In this document: positions 8,845-16,439 of the stretch, piece after piece
How positions within the stretch are numbered: position 1 is the first letter of the stretch
How the letters are laid out: each line of letters begins with the position of its first letter
Source: Mesorhizobium sp.
GTDB taxonomy: Bacteria > Pseudomonadota > Alphaproteobacteria > Rhizobiales > Rhizobiaceae
Length of the DNA stretch: 64,000 bases
Assembly: GCA_004020545.1 (NCBI GenBank)
Contig: SAQE01000011.1
Coordinates: 26,786-90,785, forward strand
Direction: 5' to 3'
Notes under the pieces: generated by a model
What the model was told of the DNA's origin: nothing
Database searches by the model: none
Seen by the model: the letters and a program-made list of their open reading frames with translations, nothing else
Made by a program: the position numbers and the translations under genes

Positions 8845-10305
8845 TCACGCGGAGTAGTCGACGACGGTCATCATGCCGGTCGCCATGTGATAGAGGTGGT
8901 GGCAGTGGAACGCCCATGTCCCAGGGTTGGCGGCATCGAACGCCACCGTCACCTCGCGCATCGGCGGCACCCAGACGGTGTCGCGGACGGCTCCCGCGAA
9001 GCGGCGGCCGTCGACGGCGACCACCTGGAAATGGTGGCCGTGCAGGTGCATGGGATGGCCCATCATGCTGGCGTTGCGCAGTGTCAGTTCGATGCGCTCC
9101 CCCTTCCGCACCGGGATCGGCTGATGGTCGCCCCATGTCCTGCCGTTGAGCGTCCAGGAATAACCCTGCATCGTGCCGCCGATCTCGATGGGCTGGTTCC
9201 GGTCCGCAGGCGTCACCGCCAAGGGCTTGGCGGCGACGAGACCGGACTCGAATGCAAGGTCGAGCGCGGTCGTGGCCTGTTCGCCAGCGGGCGCGATGCG
9301 CTTTACCGCGCCTCCCTTCGTTGCCAACACGAAGCCGGTGCGCTCGACACCGCCCTCGCGCAGTGCCAGGATCGGCCAGGCTCCCGCATCGTCCGGAATG
9401 CGCAGCCGGATGTCGATGCGCTGGCCCATGGCGAGCGGGAAGCGGTGGCCGTGCACGGGAACGACAGGATTCCCGTCGACGGCGATTGCCTCGCCTTCGA
9501 TCGATCCGGTGTCGATCCAGAACGCCGTCGCGGTCGCTCCATTGATGAGGCGCAGCCGGACCGTGCCGTTCCGCTCGACTGCGAACACCTGCGGATCGTT
9601 CAGCGCGCGATCGTTCGCCAGGTAGGCGTCATACTCGATGTCGTTGACGTCCATGGGCATGGCCATGCCCTGCCCGCCCGACATGCCTTGCATATCCATG
9701 CCTGACATGTCCGACATGGAGTGGCCGGCCATGCCATTGGTTCCCGATGCGGGCGCTGATCCGGTCAGCCCGGCAAGCAACTCCTCGGGCGTCTTGAAGC
9801 TGAAATCGTGGAACAGCACCACCACGGGCTGCTCGTCCCTACCCTCATCGGCCGGATCCGTGACGATCAGTGGCGCGGCAAGGAGTTGCTGTTCCTGCAG
9901 CGTGTGGGCATGCATCCAATGAGTGCCGGGTGCGGCGATGGGGAAGTTGTACTCATAGGCTTGGCCGGGCTTGAGCAACGGCTGCGGCAGGTCCGGCACG
10001 CCGTCCTGCCCGAACGGCGGCGTAAGGCCATGCCAGTGGATCAAGGTTGGCGCGGCGAGCGCGTTTTCGAGCCGGACCTGGAAGCTGTCGGCTGCCGACA
10101 TGGTAAGCCCATGCGTGCCGTCGGGCTGGATGAGACCGAAGACCTTGGCGGCACGGCCGGCAACGTCGATGACGCGTGTATCGGCCCGGATGATTGTGGA
10201 CTTGGCCGCTCGCGCGGCATGAGCAGTGATCAGCGGTAGGACGACGCTCGCAGCGCCGGCAGCCGCCGTGGACGCCAGGAACTGGCGACGGGATATGGAT
10301 TGCAT
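8845..10305 (-). CDS. Tat-exported multicopper oxidase
   Basis: A 486-residue multicopper oxidase. The N-terminus (SRRQFL then a hydrophobic Ala-rich stretch) is a twin-arginine signal. Copper motifs are intact: HWHG at 90-93, HAH at 132-134, HPMHLHGHHF at 417-426 and HCHHLYHMATGM at 467-478, which carries the type 1 copper Met ligand. A Met-rich insert lies at about 192-218 (GMAGHSMSDMSGMDMQGMSG), reminiscent of the Cu(I)-binding regions of CueO and CopA. It probably oxidises Cu(I) or another substrate in the periplasm. It sits between the His/Cys-rich small protein and the propeller gene on the same strand, suggesting a copper-detoxifying operon. Confidence 0.92.
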   Translation of the reverse strand: MQSISRRQFLASTAAAGAASVVLPLITAHAARAAKSTIIRADTRVIDVAGRAAKVFGLIQPDGTHGLTMSAADSFQVRLENALAAPTLIHWHGLTPPFGQDGVPDLPQPLLKPGQAYEYNFPIAAPGTHWMHAHTLQEQQLLAAPLIVTDPADEGRDEQPVVVLFHDFSFKTPEELLAGLTGSAPASGTNGMAGHSMSDMSGMDMQGMSGGQGMAMPMDVNDIEYDAYLANDRALNDPQVFAVERNGTVRLRLINGATATAFWIDTGSIEGEAIAVDGNPVVPVHGHRFPLAMGQRIDIRLRIPDDAGAWPILALREGGVERTGFVLATKGGAVKRIAPAGEQATTALDLAFESGLVAAKPLAVTPADRNQPIEIGGTMQGYSWTLNGRTWGDHQPIPVRKGERIELTLRNASMMGHPMHLHGHHFQVVAVDGRRFAGAVRDTVWVPPMREVTVAFDAANPGTWAFHCHHLYHMATGMMTVVDYSA

Positions 10306-10380
10306 TGTAAAGCTCTCATGTTTCGTGACTCGAGGCCGATTGACCGGCGGCGAAGCGCGCGGACGCGAGGGTTCGTGCGC

Positions 10381-10764
10381 TCAGGCGATCACGGTGAGCT
10401 TTGGAGGGCGCAGACGAATCGGCACGTCTGCTGGAGAAGAAGCAAAGGGCGGTGCAGTCGCGACCGGCTGGGCGTGCGATGTCGCCACGAATGCTTGAGC
10501 GTCAACAGGAACACAAAGAGAACACCCCAAAGCGGAGGCAGAACACATTCCTTGATGGTAGGTGTGGCCAACGTCATTGCACGGAGCGTGACGGCCATCA
10601 TGCCGGATCGCTGCGGAGTCATGATTATGCTGCGCTGCCCACTGGATGCCATGCGGAGCAGCGACCGCGTTGACGTGGCCGTGGAGGACCGTGGTCAACG
10701 CCATCAGCAGCGCAAGACAGATGGCCACCCCACGCAACACTTCGAAGTCGAACGAATGTCGCAT
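10381..10764 (-). CDS. Small exported His/Cys-rich protein (DUF2946-like, tentative)
   Basis: A 127-residue protein starting MRHSFDFEVLRG with one hydrophobic segment (about 12-27), probably a signal peptide or anchor. The rest is rich in His (residues 28-70) and has four Cys: C62, C74, and a CSLC pair at 81-84. The C-terminal RLRPPKL resembles DUF2946 proteins found in copper-resistance operons, but I rank that match as weak. It is first in the operon with the multicopper oxidase (75-bp gap). A longer frame up to 10830 exists, but the ATG at 10764 gives a normal signal sequence. A metallochaperone or metal-buffering role is inferred from composition and context. Confidence 0.6.
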   Translation of the reverse strand: MRHSFDFEVLRGVAICLALLMALTTVLHGHVNAVAAPHGIQWAAQHNHDSAAIRHDGRHAPCNDVGHTYHQGMCSASALGCSLCVPVDAQAFVATSHAQPVATAPPFASSPADVPIRLRPPKLTVIA

Positions 10765-11261
10765 TGGGCCGCCCAGTTTTGATCGGATGATGCTCCGAAC
10801 CAAATCCCTTCTTCCTGAATAGTGGGCCATCCTGGAGCAATCATAACCTGCAGGAGCCAGCCGGAATTTGCGCTAAGTCAAAGAGACCGAGTCCGGCCGC
10901 GATGTGCCTTCGCCGCCTGTCGCCGCTGGATCACTTCAGATCCGATAGCTCAATATCAAGGAACCAGTGCCTGTCGGGCCGTCGCGCCGGGGCTGCTGGC
11001 GATTTCGGTGATGGCATCGAACCGGTGAAGCAACTGGCCTGCCTCAAGCCGCTATCGCGCTGGGACTCATTTCAGGACCATCAAGAATGACCGCCTCGGC
11101 GCGCAGGATCCCATCCCACTTCGCCGCCATGTCACCTCCCGCAGTTCCACTCGCGAACGCTTTCGTCGAAGGACCACGTAATTCCGCCCGAGTCCGAAGA
11201 TCGTTGCTTCCCGGATGACAATCCGCGAGCCTGCATTTATGGGGCTCGATTCGAACTCGCC
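10765..11261. other. 497-bp gap holding a diverged copy of the speB upstream region
   Basis: I see no convincing gene here. The right half contains a segment (10999-11049 and flanks up to 11097) clearly related to the DNA just before the agmatinase-like gene at 13119. It includes the ATGACCGC start context, but the frame after it ends after 43 codons. The left part should contain the promoter of the metal operon (- strand); I could not identify a specific MerR- or CueR-type operator. Confidence 0.6.
10999..11049 (+). repeat. Duplicated segment, copy 1
   Basis: I count 7 differences in 51 aligned positions against 13028-13078. Looser similarity continues to an ATGACCGC(C/T)TC match at 11087 (copy 1) and 13119 (copy 2). 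In both copies the frame through the repeat stops at a TGA that overlaps this ATG. Confidence 0.75.
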
Positions 11262-11486
11262 GTGAACACGATACCGAAGGTTGTCACGCACAACTACGAT
11301 CCGGAAGGCATCTTCCTGGCGAACCTATGCGATTTGCCTACGGCCGATGCCGAAAAAGTCCTGCAACGCATCCGTGATTCCGGCAAGCGGACCGTCAAGG
11401 CGAATTACCTTCAGAGAAGGTTCGACACTGAAGCTTGGTTGATTTGGGGGCCCGCTCTTCATTTCGGATCCGACCGGCCCGAATAG
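11262..11486 (+). CDS. Small hypothetical protein
   Basis: A 74-residue protein from a GTG start. The central part (NLCDLPTADAEKVLQRIRDS, then GKRTVKANYLQRRFDTEAWL) is amphipathic and highly charged and looks protein-like. From memory it resembles small conserved rhizobial proteins, but I cannot name a family. No membrane segment or signal is visible. The start is uncertain: no strong Shine-Dalgarno is seen and the frame is open upstream to 11091. It lies 148 bp before a CBS-domain gene on the same strand, so the two may form a transcription unit. Confidence 0.55.
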   Translation: MNTIPKVVTHNYDPEGIFLANLCDLPTADAEKVLQRIRDSGKRTVKANYLQRRFDTEAWLIWGPALHFGSDRPE

Positions 11487-11634
11487 AGTCTGGCCAGACC
11501 GTATCGTTCGGGTGCATAGTCATTTCCAGGACTTCGCGGGCGGAATTGTCCGCAGCAATGATTATTGCCAGGTCCTGTCTCTTGTTCTGCATCCGTCCGC
11601 GATCCCGATGGGACCAGGCCACATGGAGGCGACC

Positions 11635-12072
11635 ATGCTGGTAAAGGAAGCGATGACGGGGAAAGTGCGTTGGTACTCCCCCGATACGCCGATACAGGAA
11701 GTCGCGCGCGTCATGCGCGATGAAGGTATCGGTTGCGTGCCGATCGGCGAAAATGATCGGCTCGTTGGCATGATCACGGATCGCGACATCACGTGCCGCG
11801 CCGTGGCCGCCAGCGAGAGCCTCGATAAGTTGACATGCCGCGCGGTGATGTCGCCCGGTATATTCTTCTGTTTCGAGGATCAGACCCTGGAACAGGCGCT
11901 TGGGCAAATGCAGGAGCGTCAGGTGCATCACCTTCCGGTTCTCAACCGGCAGAAACGGATGACAGGCCTCATCTCGTTGGGTGATGTCGCGCTGAAGGCC
12001 GAAAGTGCGATCCTCGCGCCGCTTGCCAAAATCGCCGCACGCGACGCTGAACGGCACTTGCGGGCCGCCTGA
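11635..12072 (+). CDS. CBS-domain protein
   Basis: A 145-residue protein made of two CBS motifs (about residues 5-60 and 68-125). It contains the typical GIGCVPIGENDRLVGMITDRD and HHLPVLNRQKRMTGLISLGD segments. A GGAGG sequence at 11625-11629 precedes the ATG at 11635 with good spacing; the longer upstream frame and the ATG at 11623 have no such signal. Stand-alone CBS pairs bind adenine nucleotides and sense energy state, but the partner here is unknown. Neighbouring genes (phasin, DUF1127, agmatinase) suggest a stress or storage context. Confidence 0.88.
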   Translation: MLVKEAMTGKVRWYSPDTPIQEVARVMRDEGIGCVPIGENDRLVGMITDRDITCRAVAASESLDKLTCRAVMSPGIFFCFEDQTLEQALGQMQERQVHHLPVLNRQKRMTGLISLGDVALKAESAILAPLAKIAARDAERHLRAA

Positions 12073-12236
12073 GGTTTTCAGGGGCGCTTTGCGACGAATG
12101 GGCTGGAGTGGCATGCGTGAACAGAACCTGGCATGCCGCCCCAAATATCTGCGATCGCATTGCAAAGCTTGGCGTTCGTACCCCTGTCCGCGCGCTATGA
12201 CAGCTTGTTCCCTCGGACTCGGGTTAGCTTGAACAA

Positions 12237-12692
12237 TCAGGCGGCCTTGAGATTCTGCAGCACCTTCTCGAAGGCATCTTTGACCGGCTTGGAAACGTCG
12301 GTCGCCGCTTTGGTAGTGAGTTCCTGAAATTCCTTGGCTTGCTCGACACCCATTTCGACGCGCTTGCGCAGGAAGGTCGTCTGCAACTCAAAAACTTCCG
12401 GCAGCGACTTCGCACGGACCAGAGCTTCGGCGTGCGAGAAATCAGCTTCGGCATTGGCGCGCAATGCGGCGATCATCTTCAGCGACAGTTCGTTGCCGAC
12501 CGATTTCGCGGTTTCGGCGGTCGACTCAAGCGTCTTCCGGGCGTCTTCAGCGCCCGATTGGAATTTCGCAAGAGCTTCTTTCGACTGCTCCACGCCCTTT
12601 TCGGCGACTGCACGAAGTTGATCGGTGGCCTTGCCAGCGTCGACTGCCGGAAATTCGGCGGTTTCGGTGGGCTTGTCGGTGGTCTTGGACAT
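12237..12692 (-). CDS. phaP: Phasin family protein
   Basis: A 151-residue, mostly helical, charged protein with the phasin pattern: a disordered N-terminus rich in Thr/Glu, then long amphipathic helices including QSKEALAKFQSGAEDARKTL and the ELQTTFLRKRVEMGVEQAKE segment. Phasins coat polyhydroxyalkanoate granules and control their size. The start has an excellent Shine-Dalgarno (GGAGGATAGGAA before ATG). An inverted repeat TGCAACA-TTT-TGTTGCA lies 79-95 bp upstream, a plausible PhaR operator. No PHA synthase is in the window. Confidence 0.9.
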   Translation of the reverse strand: MSKTTDKPTETAEFPAVDAGKATDQLRAVAEKGVEQSKEALAKFQSGAEDARKTLESTAETAKSVGNELSLKMIAALRANAEADFSHAEALVRAKSLPEVFELQTTFLRKRVEMGVEQAKEFQELTTKAATDVSKPVKDAFEKVLQNLKAA

Positions 12693-12770
12693 TTCCTATC
12701 CTCCGGTTGACGATGTGTCTCGCCCGCGCCCCAGAACAGCGAGAGCAGTATGTGGCAGTATTACCTGCAG

Positions 12771-12787
12771 TGCAACATTTTGTTGCA
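12771..12787 (-). promoter_or_regulatory. Likely PhaR-type operator upstream of the phasin gene
   Basis: The perfect inverted repeat TGCAACA-TTT-TGTTGCA is flanked by further TGCAG and GCGCA half-sites. TGC-rich palindromes upstream of phasin genes are bound by the PHA-responsive repressor PhaR in related bacteria (from memory). The position, 79-95 bp before the phasin ATG, fits. Confidence 0.55.
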
Positions 12788-13027
12788 GCGCAATATATTT
12801 ATATTTGAAACTGGGCTTTTCCTGCAGTCTTCAGAAGAAACAGGGCAGGAGGGGAGCCAATCAGCTGGCAACGCAGCGAAGGGATATGGCTAGGACGTCC
12901 GTGATGCGCCGTAGCACCCCATTTCGCGTGGCAGAGTGCGGCTTTTGCAACAAGGTCGCAGGTCTGCTTCGCACCCTGCCCTGTTCGAACTTGGTTGCAA
13001 CAATGCAAGCTTCGCCCCGGCTCGCTC

Positions 13028-13078
13028 GCGATTTCAGTGATGGCGTCGAACCGAACAAGCAACTAGCCTGCCCCAAGC
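13028..13078 (+). repeat. Duplicated segment, copy 2
   Basis: Partner of the copy at 10999-11049. It ends 40 bp before the agmatinase-like start codon, so it is probably the original leader of that gene. Confidence 0.75.
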
Positions 13079-13118
13079 TGCTCGTCGCGCCGGCATTGAC
13101 AATCAAGGCCATCCAGAA

Positions 13119-14030
13119 ATGACCGCTTCACCTTCCTTCCTCGGCTTTCCCGATCGCCTCGCAGAAGGCCGTACATCCCGCGCGGTGATCTTCGGAGCCG
13201 GTCACGGCAGCACCTATCCCGGCAAGGACAGCAGCGGCTATGTCTTGGCCGCCGATGCAATCCGCGCCGCGAGCCAGGACGACGCTCCGCTGGTCGAACA
13301 TTGGGATTTCGACCTCGGCGGGCCGCTATTCGACGGCAAGCCGGTCTGCTGCGTCGACGCCGGCAACGTCTTGACCATCATGCACGACAATGACGGCAAC
13401 CGAGCCCGGATCGACGCGAAGACACGCGAGGTCCTGGCAATGCCGGCCGTGCCGATCCTGCTCGGCGGCGACGATTCCGTGGTCATTCCCTTCCTCGCCG
13501 GCTTTACGGATCGCGGGCCAGTCTGGATCCTGCAGATCGACGCCCATATCGACTGGCGCGACGAGATCGATGGCGAACGCTACGGCTATTCGAGCCCGAT
13601 GCGCCGGGCGAGCGAGATGCCGCATATCGCCGGCATCGTACAGGTCGGCCTGCGCAGCGTCGGCAGCGCACGCCTCGCAGAAATCGAGGCGGCGCGGCGC
13701 TACGGCAGCCGCTTCGTGACCGCCCGCGAGGTTCACGCCCAGGGCGTCGAAGCCGCTCTCAAGCATATTCCGGAAGGCGCGCGGGTCGTCGTCACCCTCG
13801 ACTGCGATGGCCTCGATCCCTCTATCATGCCGGGCGTGGCGGCGCGCACACCCGGCGGTCTCACCTACACGCAGGTGATCGAGCTGATCGCGGGCCTCGG
13901 CAAGCGGGCCAGTATCGCCGGATTCGACCTCGTCGAGTTGTATCCTCCCGCCGACATTGACGGCCTCTCGGCGCTCACCGCAGCGAGGCTTATCGTCAAT
14001 GCGATCGGTGTCATCGTCCGGCAGGGTTAG
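13119..14030 (+). CDS. speB: Agmatinase/arginase family ureohydrolase with altered metal ligand
   Basis: A 303-residue ureohydrolase. The binuclear manganese site is recognisable: DAHIDWRDE (three ligands) and LDCDGLDPS (two Asp ligands), plus FDLVELYPP near the C-terminus. However, the usual GGDHS reads GGDDS (about residues 122-126), so the His ligand of metal A is Asp. Family members release urea from agmatine, arginine, guanidinobutyrate or related guanidino compounds; the substrate here cannot be assigned. The leader contains a segment duplicated at 10999-11049. It is followed by a convergent DUF1127 gene. Confidence 0.85.
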   Translation: MTASPSFLGFPDRLAEGRTSRAVIFGAGHGSTYPGKDSSGYVLAADAIRAASQDDAPLVEHWDFDLGGPLFDGKPVCCVDAGNVLTIMHDNDGNRARIDAKTREVLAMPAVPILLGGDDSVVIPFLAGFTDRGPVWILQIDAHIDWRDEIDGERYGYSSPMRRASEMPHIAGIVQVGLRSVGSARLAEIEAARRYGSRFVTAREVHAQGVEAALKHIPEGARVVVTLDCDGLDPSIMPGVAARTPGGLTYTQVIELIAGLGKRASIAGFDLVELYPPADIDGLSALTAARLIVNAIGVIVRQG

Positions 14031-14092
14031 ACCCGACTTCGGTCTCGAGACCATGCATGAGGCAACCGCCCTACCCCTATGGAAACGTTCCC

Positions 14093-14347
14093 TTATCGTT
14101 GCCAGAAGGGCAGCTTGGCGATCTCTTCGTCCACCTGATGTCTCGTCAAACCGATATCGTCGATCAGATGCGGATTGGTTTCCGAGATTCGTTTGAGATC
14201 CCAGCGAAAGTGCGTCTGCTCGCGCCAGTCCGCGACGATGCTTCGCAGGGTCGCCAGGCTGAAGCGCCGAGGCGACGTTTCCGACGGCCTTGTGACCGTT
14301 GCTCTGCACAGTGCCTGATGCGGCGCCGGGGTAAAAATATCGTTCAT
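14093..14347 (-). CDS. DUF1127 domain protein
   Basis: An 84-residue protein whose C-terminal half (WDLKRISETNPHLIDDIGLT, then RHQVDEEIAKLPFW) matches the DUF1127 pattern of a short helical segment ending in DIGL-x-R-x-x-(I/V). Small DUF1127 proteins in alphaproteobacteria are often stress-induced, and some affect RNA turnover or phosphate and carbon physiology. The N-terminal extension of about 40 residues is longer than in the shortest members. The Shine-Dalgarno AGGAGG precedes the ATG. It is divergent from the winged-helix regulator at 14474 and shares its 126-bp control region. Confidence 0.8.
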   Translation of the reverse strand: MNDIFTPAPHQALCRATVTRPSETSPRRFSLATLRSIVADWREQTHFRWDLKRISETNPHLIDDIGLTRHQVDEEIAKLPFWQR

Positions 14348-14434
14348 GGCAACCTCCTGATGGTTGAGTGCCCGTAGGCGATCGACCTGAAAGAGGTTGA
14401 ATTCTGCAGGAGGCGAACAGCGCCGTAATTAAGC

Positions 14435-14463
14435 CCTCCCAAATAGTTCCAAAAAGTTCCAAA
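14435..14463 (+). promoter_or_regulatory. Tandem 10-bp direct repeats before the winged-helix regulator
   Basis: AGTTCCAAA occurs at 14445-14453 and again at 14455-14463. A degenerate third unit, CCTCCCAAA, lies at 14435-14443. A 10-bp spacing of direct half-sites is typical for OmpR/PhoB-type winged-helix proteins, which is the DNA-binding domain of the adjacent gene. The array ends 10 bp before its ATG, suggesting autoregulation. Confidence 0.6.
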
Positions 14464-14473
14464 CGGACTATAG

Positions 14474-15991
14474 ATGCGCCGCATGCAGGGCTCGCGCTTC
14501 GCCTTCGGTCCATTCGTGCTTGATCCGGGTGCGGGAACGCTCCTTCGGAACGATGTCCCTGTTGCCGTTGGCAACCGCGGGATAAAGCTGCTTGCCGCGC
14601 TCGCTGGACGGCCCGGAGACATCCTGGGCAAGGCCGAGTTGATGGATGCTGCGTGGCCGGGCACGGCCGTCGAGGAAGGCAACCTCACCGTTCAGATCGC
14701 GCAGCTCAGGAAGCTGCTTGGTCCGGCCACCGATGGCGGTGAGTGGATCGCCACGGTTCCGCGCGTCGGCTACCGCTTCACGGGGGCGATCGAACAGCTT
14801 GGCGATGCGAAGCGGAAACCTTTGCCGCTGCCGGGCAAGCCGTCGATAGCCGTGCTGCCCTTCGTCAATTTCGGGAACGATCCCGAGCAGGACTCCTTCG
14901 CGGATGGGCTGACCGAAGACCTGATCACCGACCTGTCCAGGAACGCGGGCCTGTTCGTCATCGCGCGCAACTCGGTCTTCGCCTACAAGGGCAAGGCGAT
15001 GGATGTGCGCGCGATTGCTGAGGATCTCGGCGTGCGCTACCTGCTCGAAGGAAGCGCAAGGCGTGCCGCCGGCCGCGTGCGCATCAACGCGCAGCTGGTC
15101 GATGCGGTGAGCGGCGAACATCTGTGGGCGGAACGCTTCGATCGCAGCCTGGAAGATATCTTTGCCGTCCAGGACGAGGTGACGGCCAAGATCGTGGAGG
15201 CGCTGCTCGGGCGGCTGCGTGCACCGCCGCCGCGCAACCGGCCCAAGAACCTCCAGGCCTATGATCTGTGTGTGCGGGCGCGCAAGCTGATCGACGACTC
15301 GCCGCAGACGGCGCGGGAAGCGCATCTGATGCTGACGCGAGCGATCTCGCTCGATCCCGACTACGCCGAAGCCTATCGCTGGCTTGCCATGAACCACTGG
15401 ATGGGATGGGTGCATTGGGGCGAACCTATTGAGCCAAACCGCGGTCTTGGCCTGGAGCTGGCGCGCAAGGCCGTGGCGATCGATCCCAACGATGCCGGCT
15501 GCCACTGGGTGCTGGCCAACCTGCTTGCCTATGAGCGCCACTTCGACGAGGCGGATGCTGAATTCGCCAGGGCGATCGAGCTCGACCCGAACGATGCCGA
15601 CACCTGGGCGACGATATCCGACATCGAGGTTCTGGCCGGGCAGATCGAGGAAGGCCTCGAGCACATCCGCAAGGCGTTCCGGCTGAACCCTTATCCGGCA
15701 AGCTGGTACTATCTGACGCTCGGCCAAGCGCAATATGCGGCTGGCGAATACGAAGCCGCTGTCGAGACGCTGCGCAGGGACGAGACTTACAGGACCAGCT
15801 CGCGCCGTTTCCTGGCGGCAAGCCTTGCCCAGCTCGGCCGGCTCGACGAGGCGCGCGCGGAAGTCGAGATGTTCCTCGTCGCCAACCCGCATTTCACCAC
15901 CAGCCACTGGGTCTGGACCGAGCCGTTCCGCGACGACGCTACGCTCAGGCATTTCGTCGACGGCTTTCGCAAGGCTGGTTTGCCGGAGTGA
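14474..15991 (+). CDS. Winged-helix / TolB-like / TPR regulator
   Basis: A 505-residue, apparently cytoplasmic protein. Residues about 8-105 form an OmpR/CadC-type winged helix (DPGAGTLLRNDVPVAVGNRG to WIATVPRVGYRFTG). Residues about 118-245 match the TolB-like N-terminal module seen in adenylate-cyclase-associated regulators (PSIAVLPFVNFGNDPEQD, FADGLTEDLITDLS, GARYLLEGS-type strand). The remainder is helical TPR repeats. No transmembrane segment separates the domains. Such proteins are usually uncharacterised transcription regulators that sense through the TPR part. Direct repeats lie just before the start. No good Shine-Dalgarno is visible for the ATG at 14474; an ATG three codons later is possible. 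Confidence 0.85.
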   Translation: MRRMQGSRFAFGPFVLDPGAGTLLRNDVPVAVGNRGIKLLAALAGRPGDILGKAELMDAAWPGTAVEEGNLTVQIAQLRKLLGPATDGGEWIATVPRVGYRFTGAIEQLGDAKRKPLPLPGKPSIAVLPFVNFGNDPEQDSFADGLTEDLITDLSRNAGLFVIARNSVFAYKGKAMDVRAIAEDLGVRYLLEGSARRAAGRVRINAQLVDAVSGEHLWAERFDRSLEDIFAVQDEVTAKIVEALLGRLRAPPPRNRPKNLQAYDLCVRARKLIDDSPQTAREAHLMLTRAISLDPDYAEAYRWLAMNHWMGWVHWGEPIEPNRGLGLELARKAVAIDPNDAGCHWVLANLLAYERHFDEADAEFARAIELDPNDADTWATISDIEVLAGQIEEGLEHIRKAFRLNPYPASWYYLTLGQAQYAAGEYEAAVETLRRDETYRTSSRRFLAASLAQLGRLDEARAEVEMFLVANPHFTTSHWVWTEPFRDDATLRHFVDGFRKAGLPE

Positions 15992-16046
15992 CGGGTCGGC
16001 GTGGCCCTCCAAACGGCCAGTCTATCCGGAAGTTGGAGGTCGCTCT

Positions 16047-16439
16047 CTACTCCTCAAAACGGCCCGTTGCGTCGCGATCGCGCTCGTATCGTCTGTTGAG
16101 CGGAAACGGCGGCAACCAGGACTCGCGGCGGACGGTCCACAGTTCGTAGGTTGGCCTCAGTTGGTCAGGGGCATCCAGCGATCCCAGGCTGACTTCGATC
16201 TCGTCCGCGGTGCGCTCGAAAACGGACGAGCCGCAGCGCGGACAGAAAAACCGCCCGGCATAGTCGCGCGTTTCGCCAGCGATCGTCACCGCATCTTGAG
16301 GGAAAATCGCGGAAGCGTGAAACAGCGACCCGTGATGCTTGCGGCAGTCGAGACAGTGACAGATGCCGACCCGGTATGGGCGCCCCGACGCCACGATCCG
16401 GACGTTGCCGCACAGGCAACCACCCGTGAACCGGTCCAT
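16047..16439 (-). CDS. GFA/CENP-V family protein
   Basis: A 130-residue protein of the glutathione-dependent formaldehyde-activating enzyme family. Zinc cysteines are visible as GGCLCGNVR near the N-terminus, CHCLDCRKHHG, and FFCPRCGSSVF in the second half. The founding member helps S-hydroxymethylglutathione formation, but most homologues have unknown substrates. A GGAG Shine-Dalgarno precedes the start. It is convergent with the winged-helix gene and stands alone on its strand. Confidence 0.9.
   Translation of the reverse strand: MDRFTGGCLCGNVRIVASGRPYRVGICHCLDCRKHHGSLFHASAIFPQDAVTIAGETRDYAGRFFCPRCGSSVFERTADEIEVSLGSLDAPDQLRPTYELWTVRRESWLPPFPLNRRYERDRDATGRFEE

Larger units (their letters stand above)
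12693..13118. other. 426-bp gap: phasin promoter, AT-rich patch and duplicated segment copy 2
   Basis: The left part holds the phasin control region (palindrome at 12771-12787, then the AT-rich run CAATATATTTATATTTG). The right part is the second copy of the duplicated segment, ending at the agmatinase start. Open frames cross it, but none looks like a real protein. Confidence 0.6.

Noticed and set aside
10389-10652. Alternative - strand frame inside the small His/Cys-rich gene
   Set aside because: It overlaps the gene in another frame and lacks a signal sequence and a ribosome site.
10841-10960. Possible CueR/MerR operator for the metal operon
   Set aside because: No ACCTTCC-type dyad with the required spacing could be found.
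11540-11553. GCGGA/TCCGC palindrome before the CBS gene
   Set aside because: Only 5-bp arms in GC-rich DNA, with no conserved motif such as an FNR/FixK box.
12625-13122. 165-codon frame across the phasin/agmatinase gap
   Set aside because: The N-terminal part overlaps the phasin gene antisense, and codon use and composition are not protein-like. Only its last part is kept as a repeat observation.
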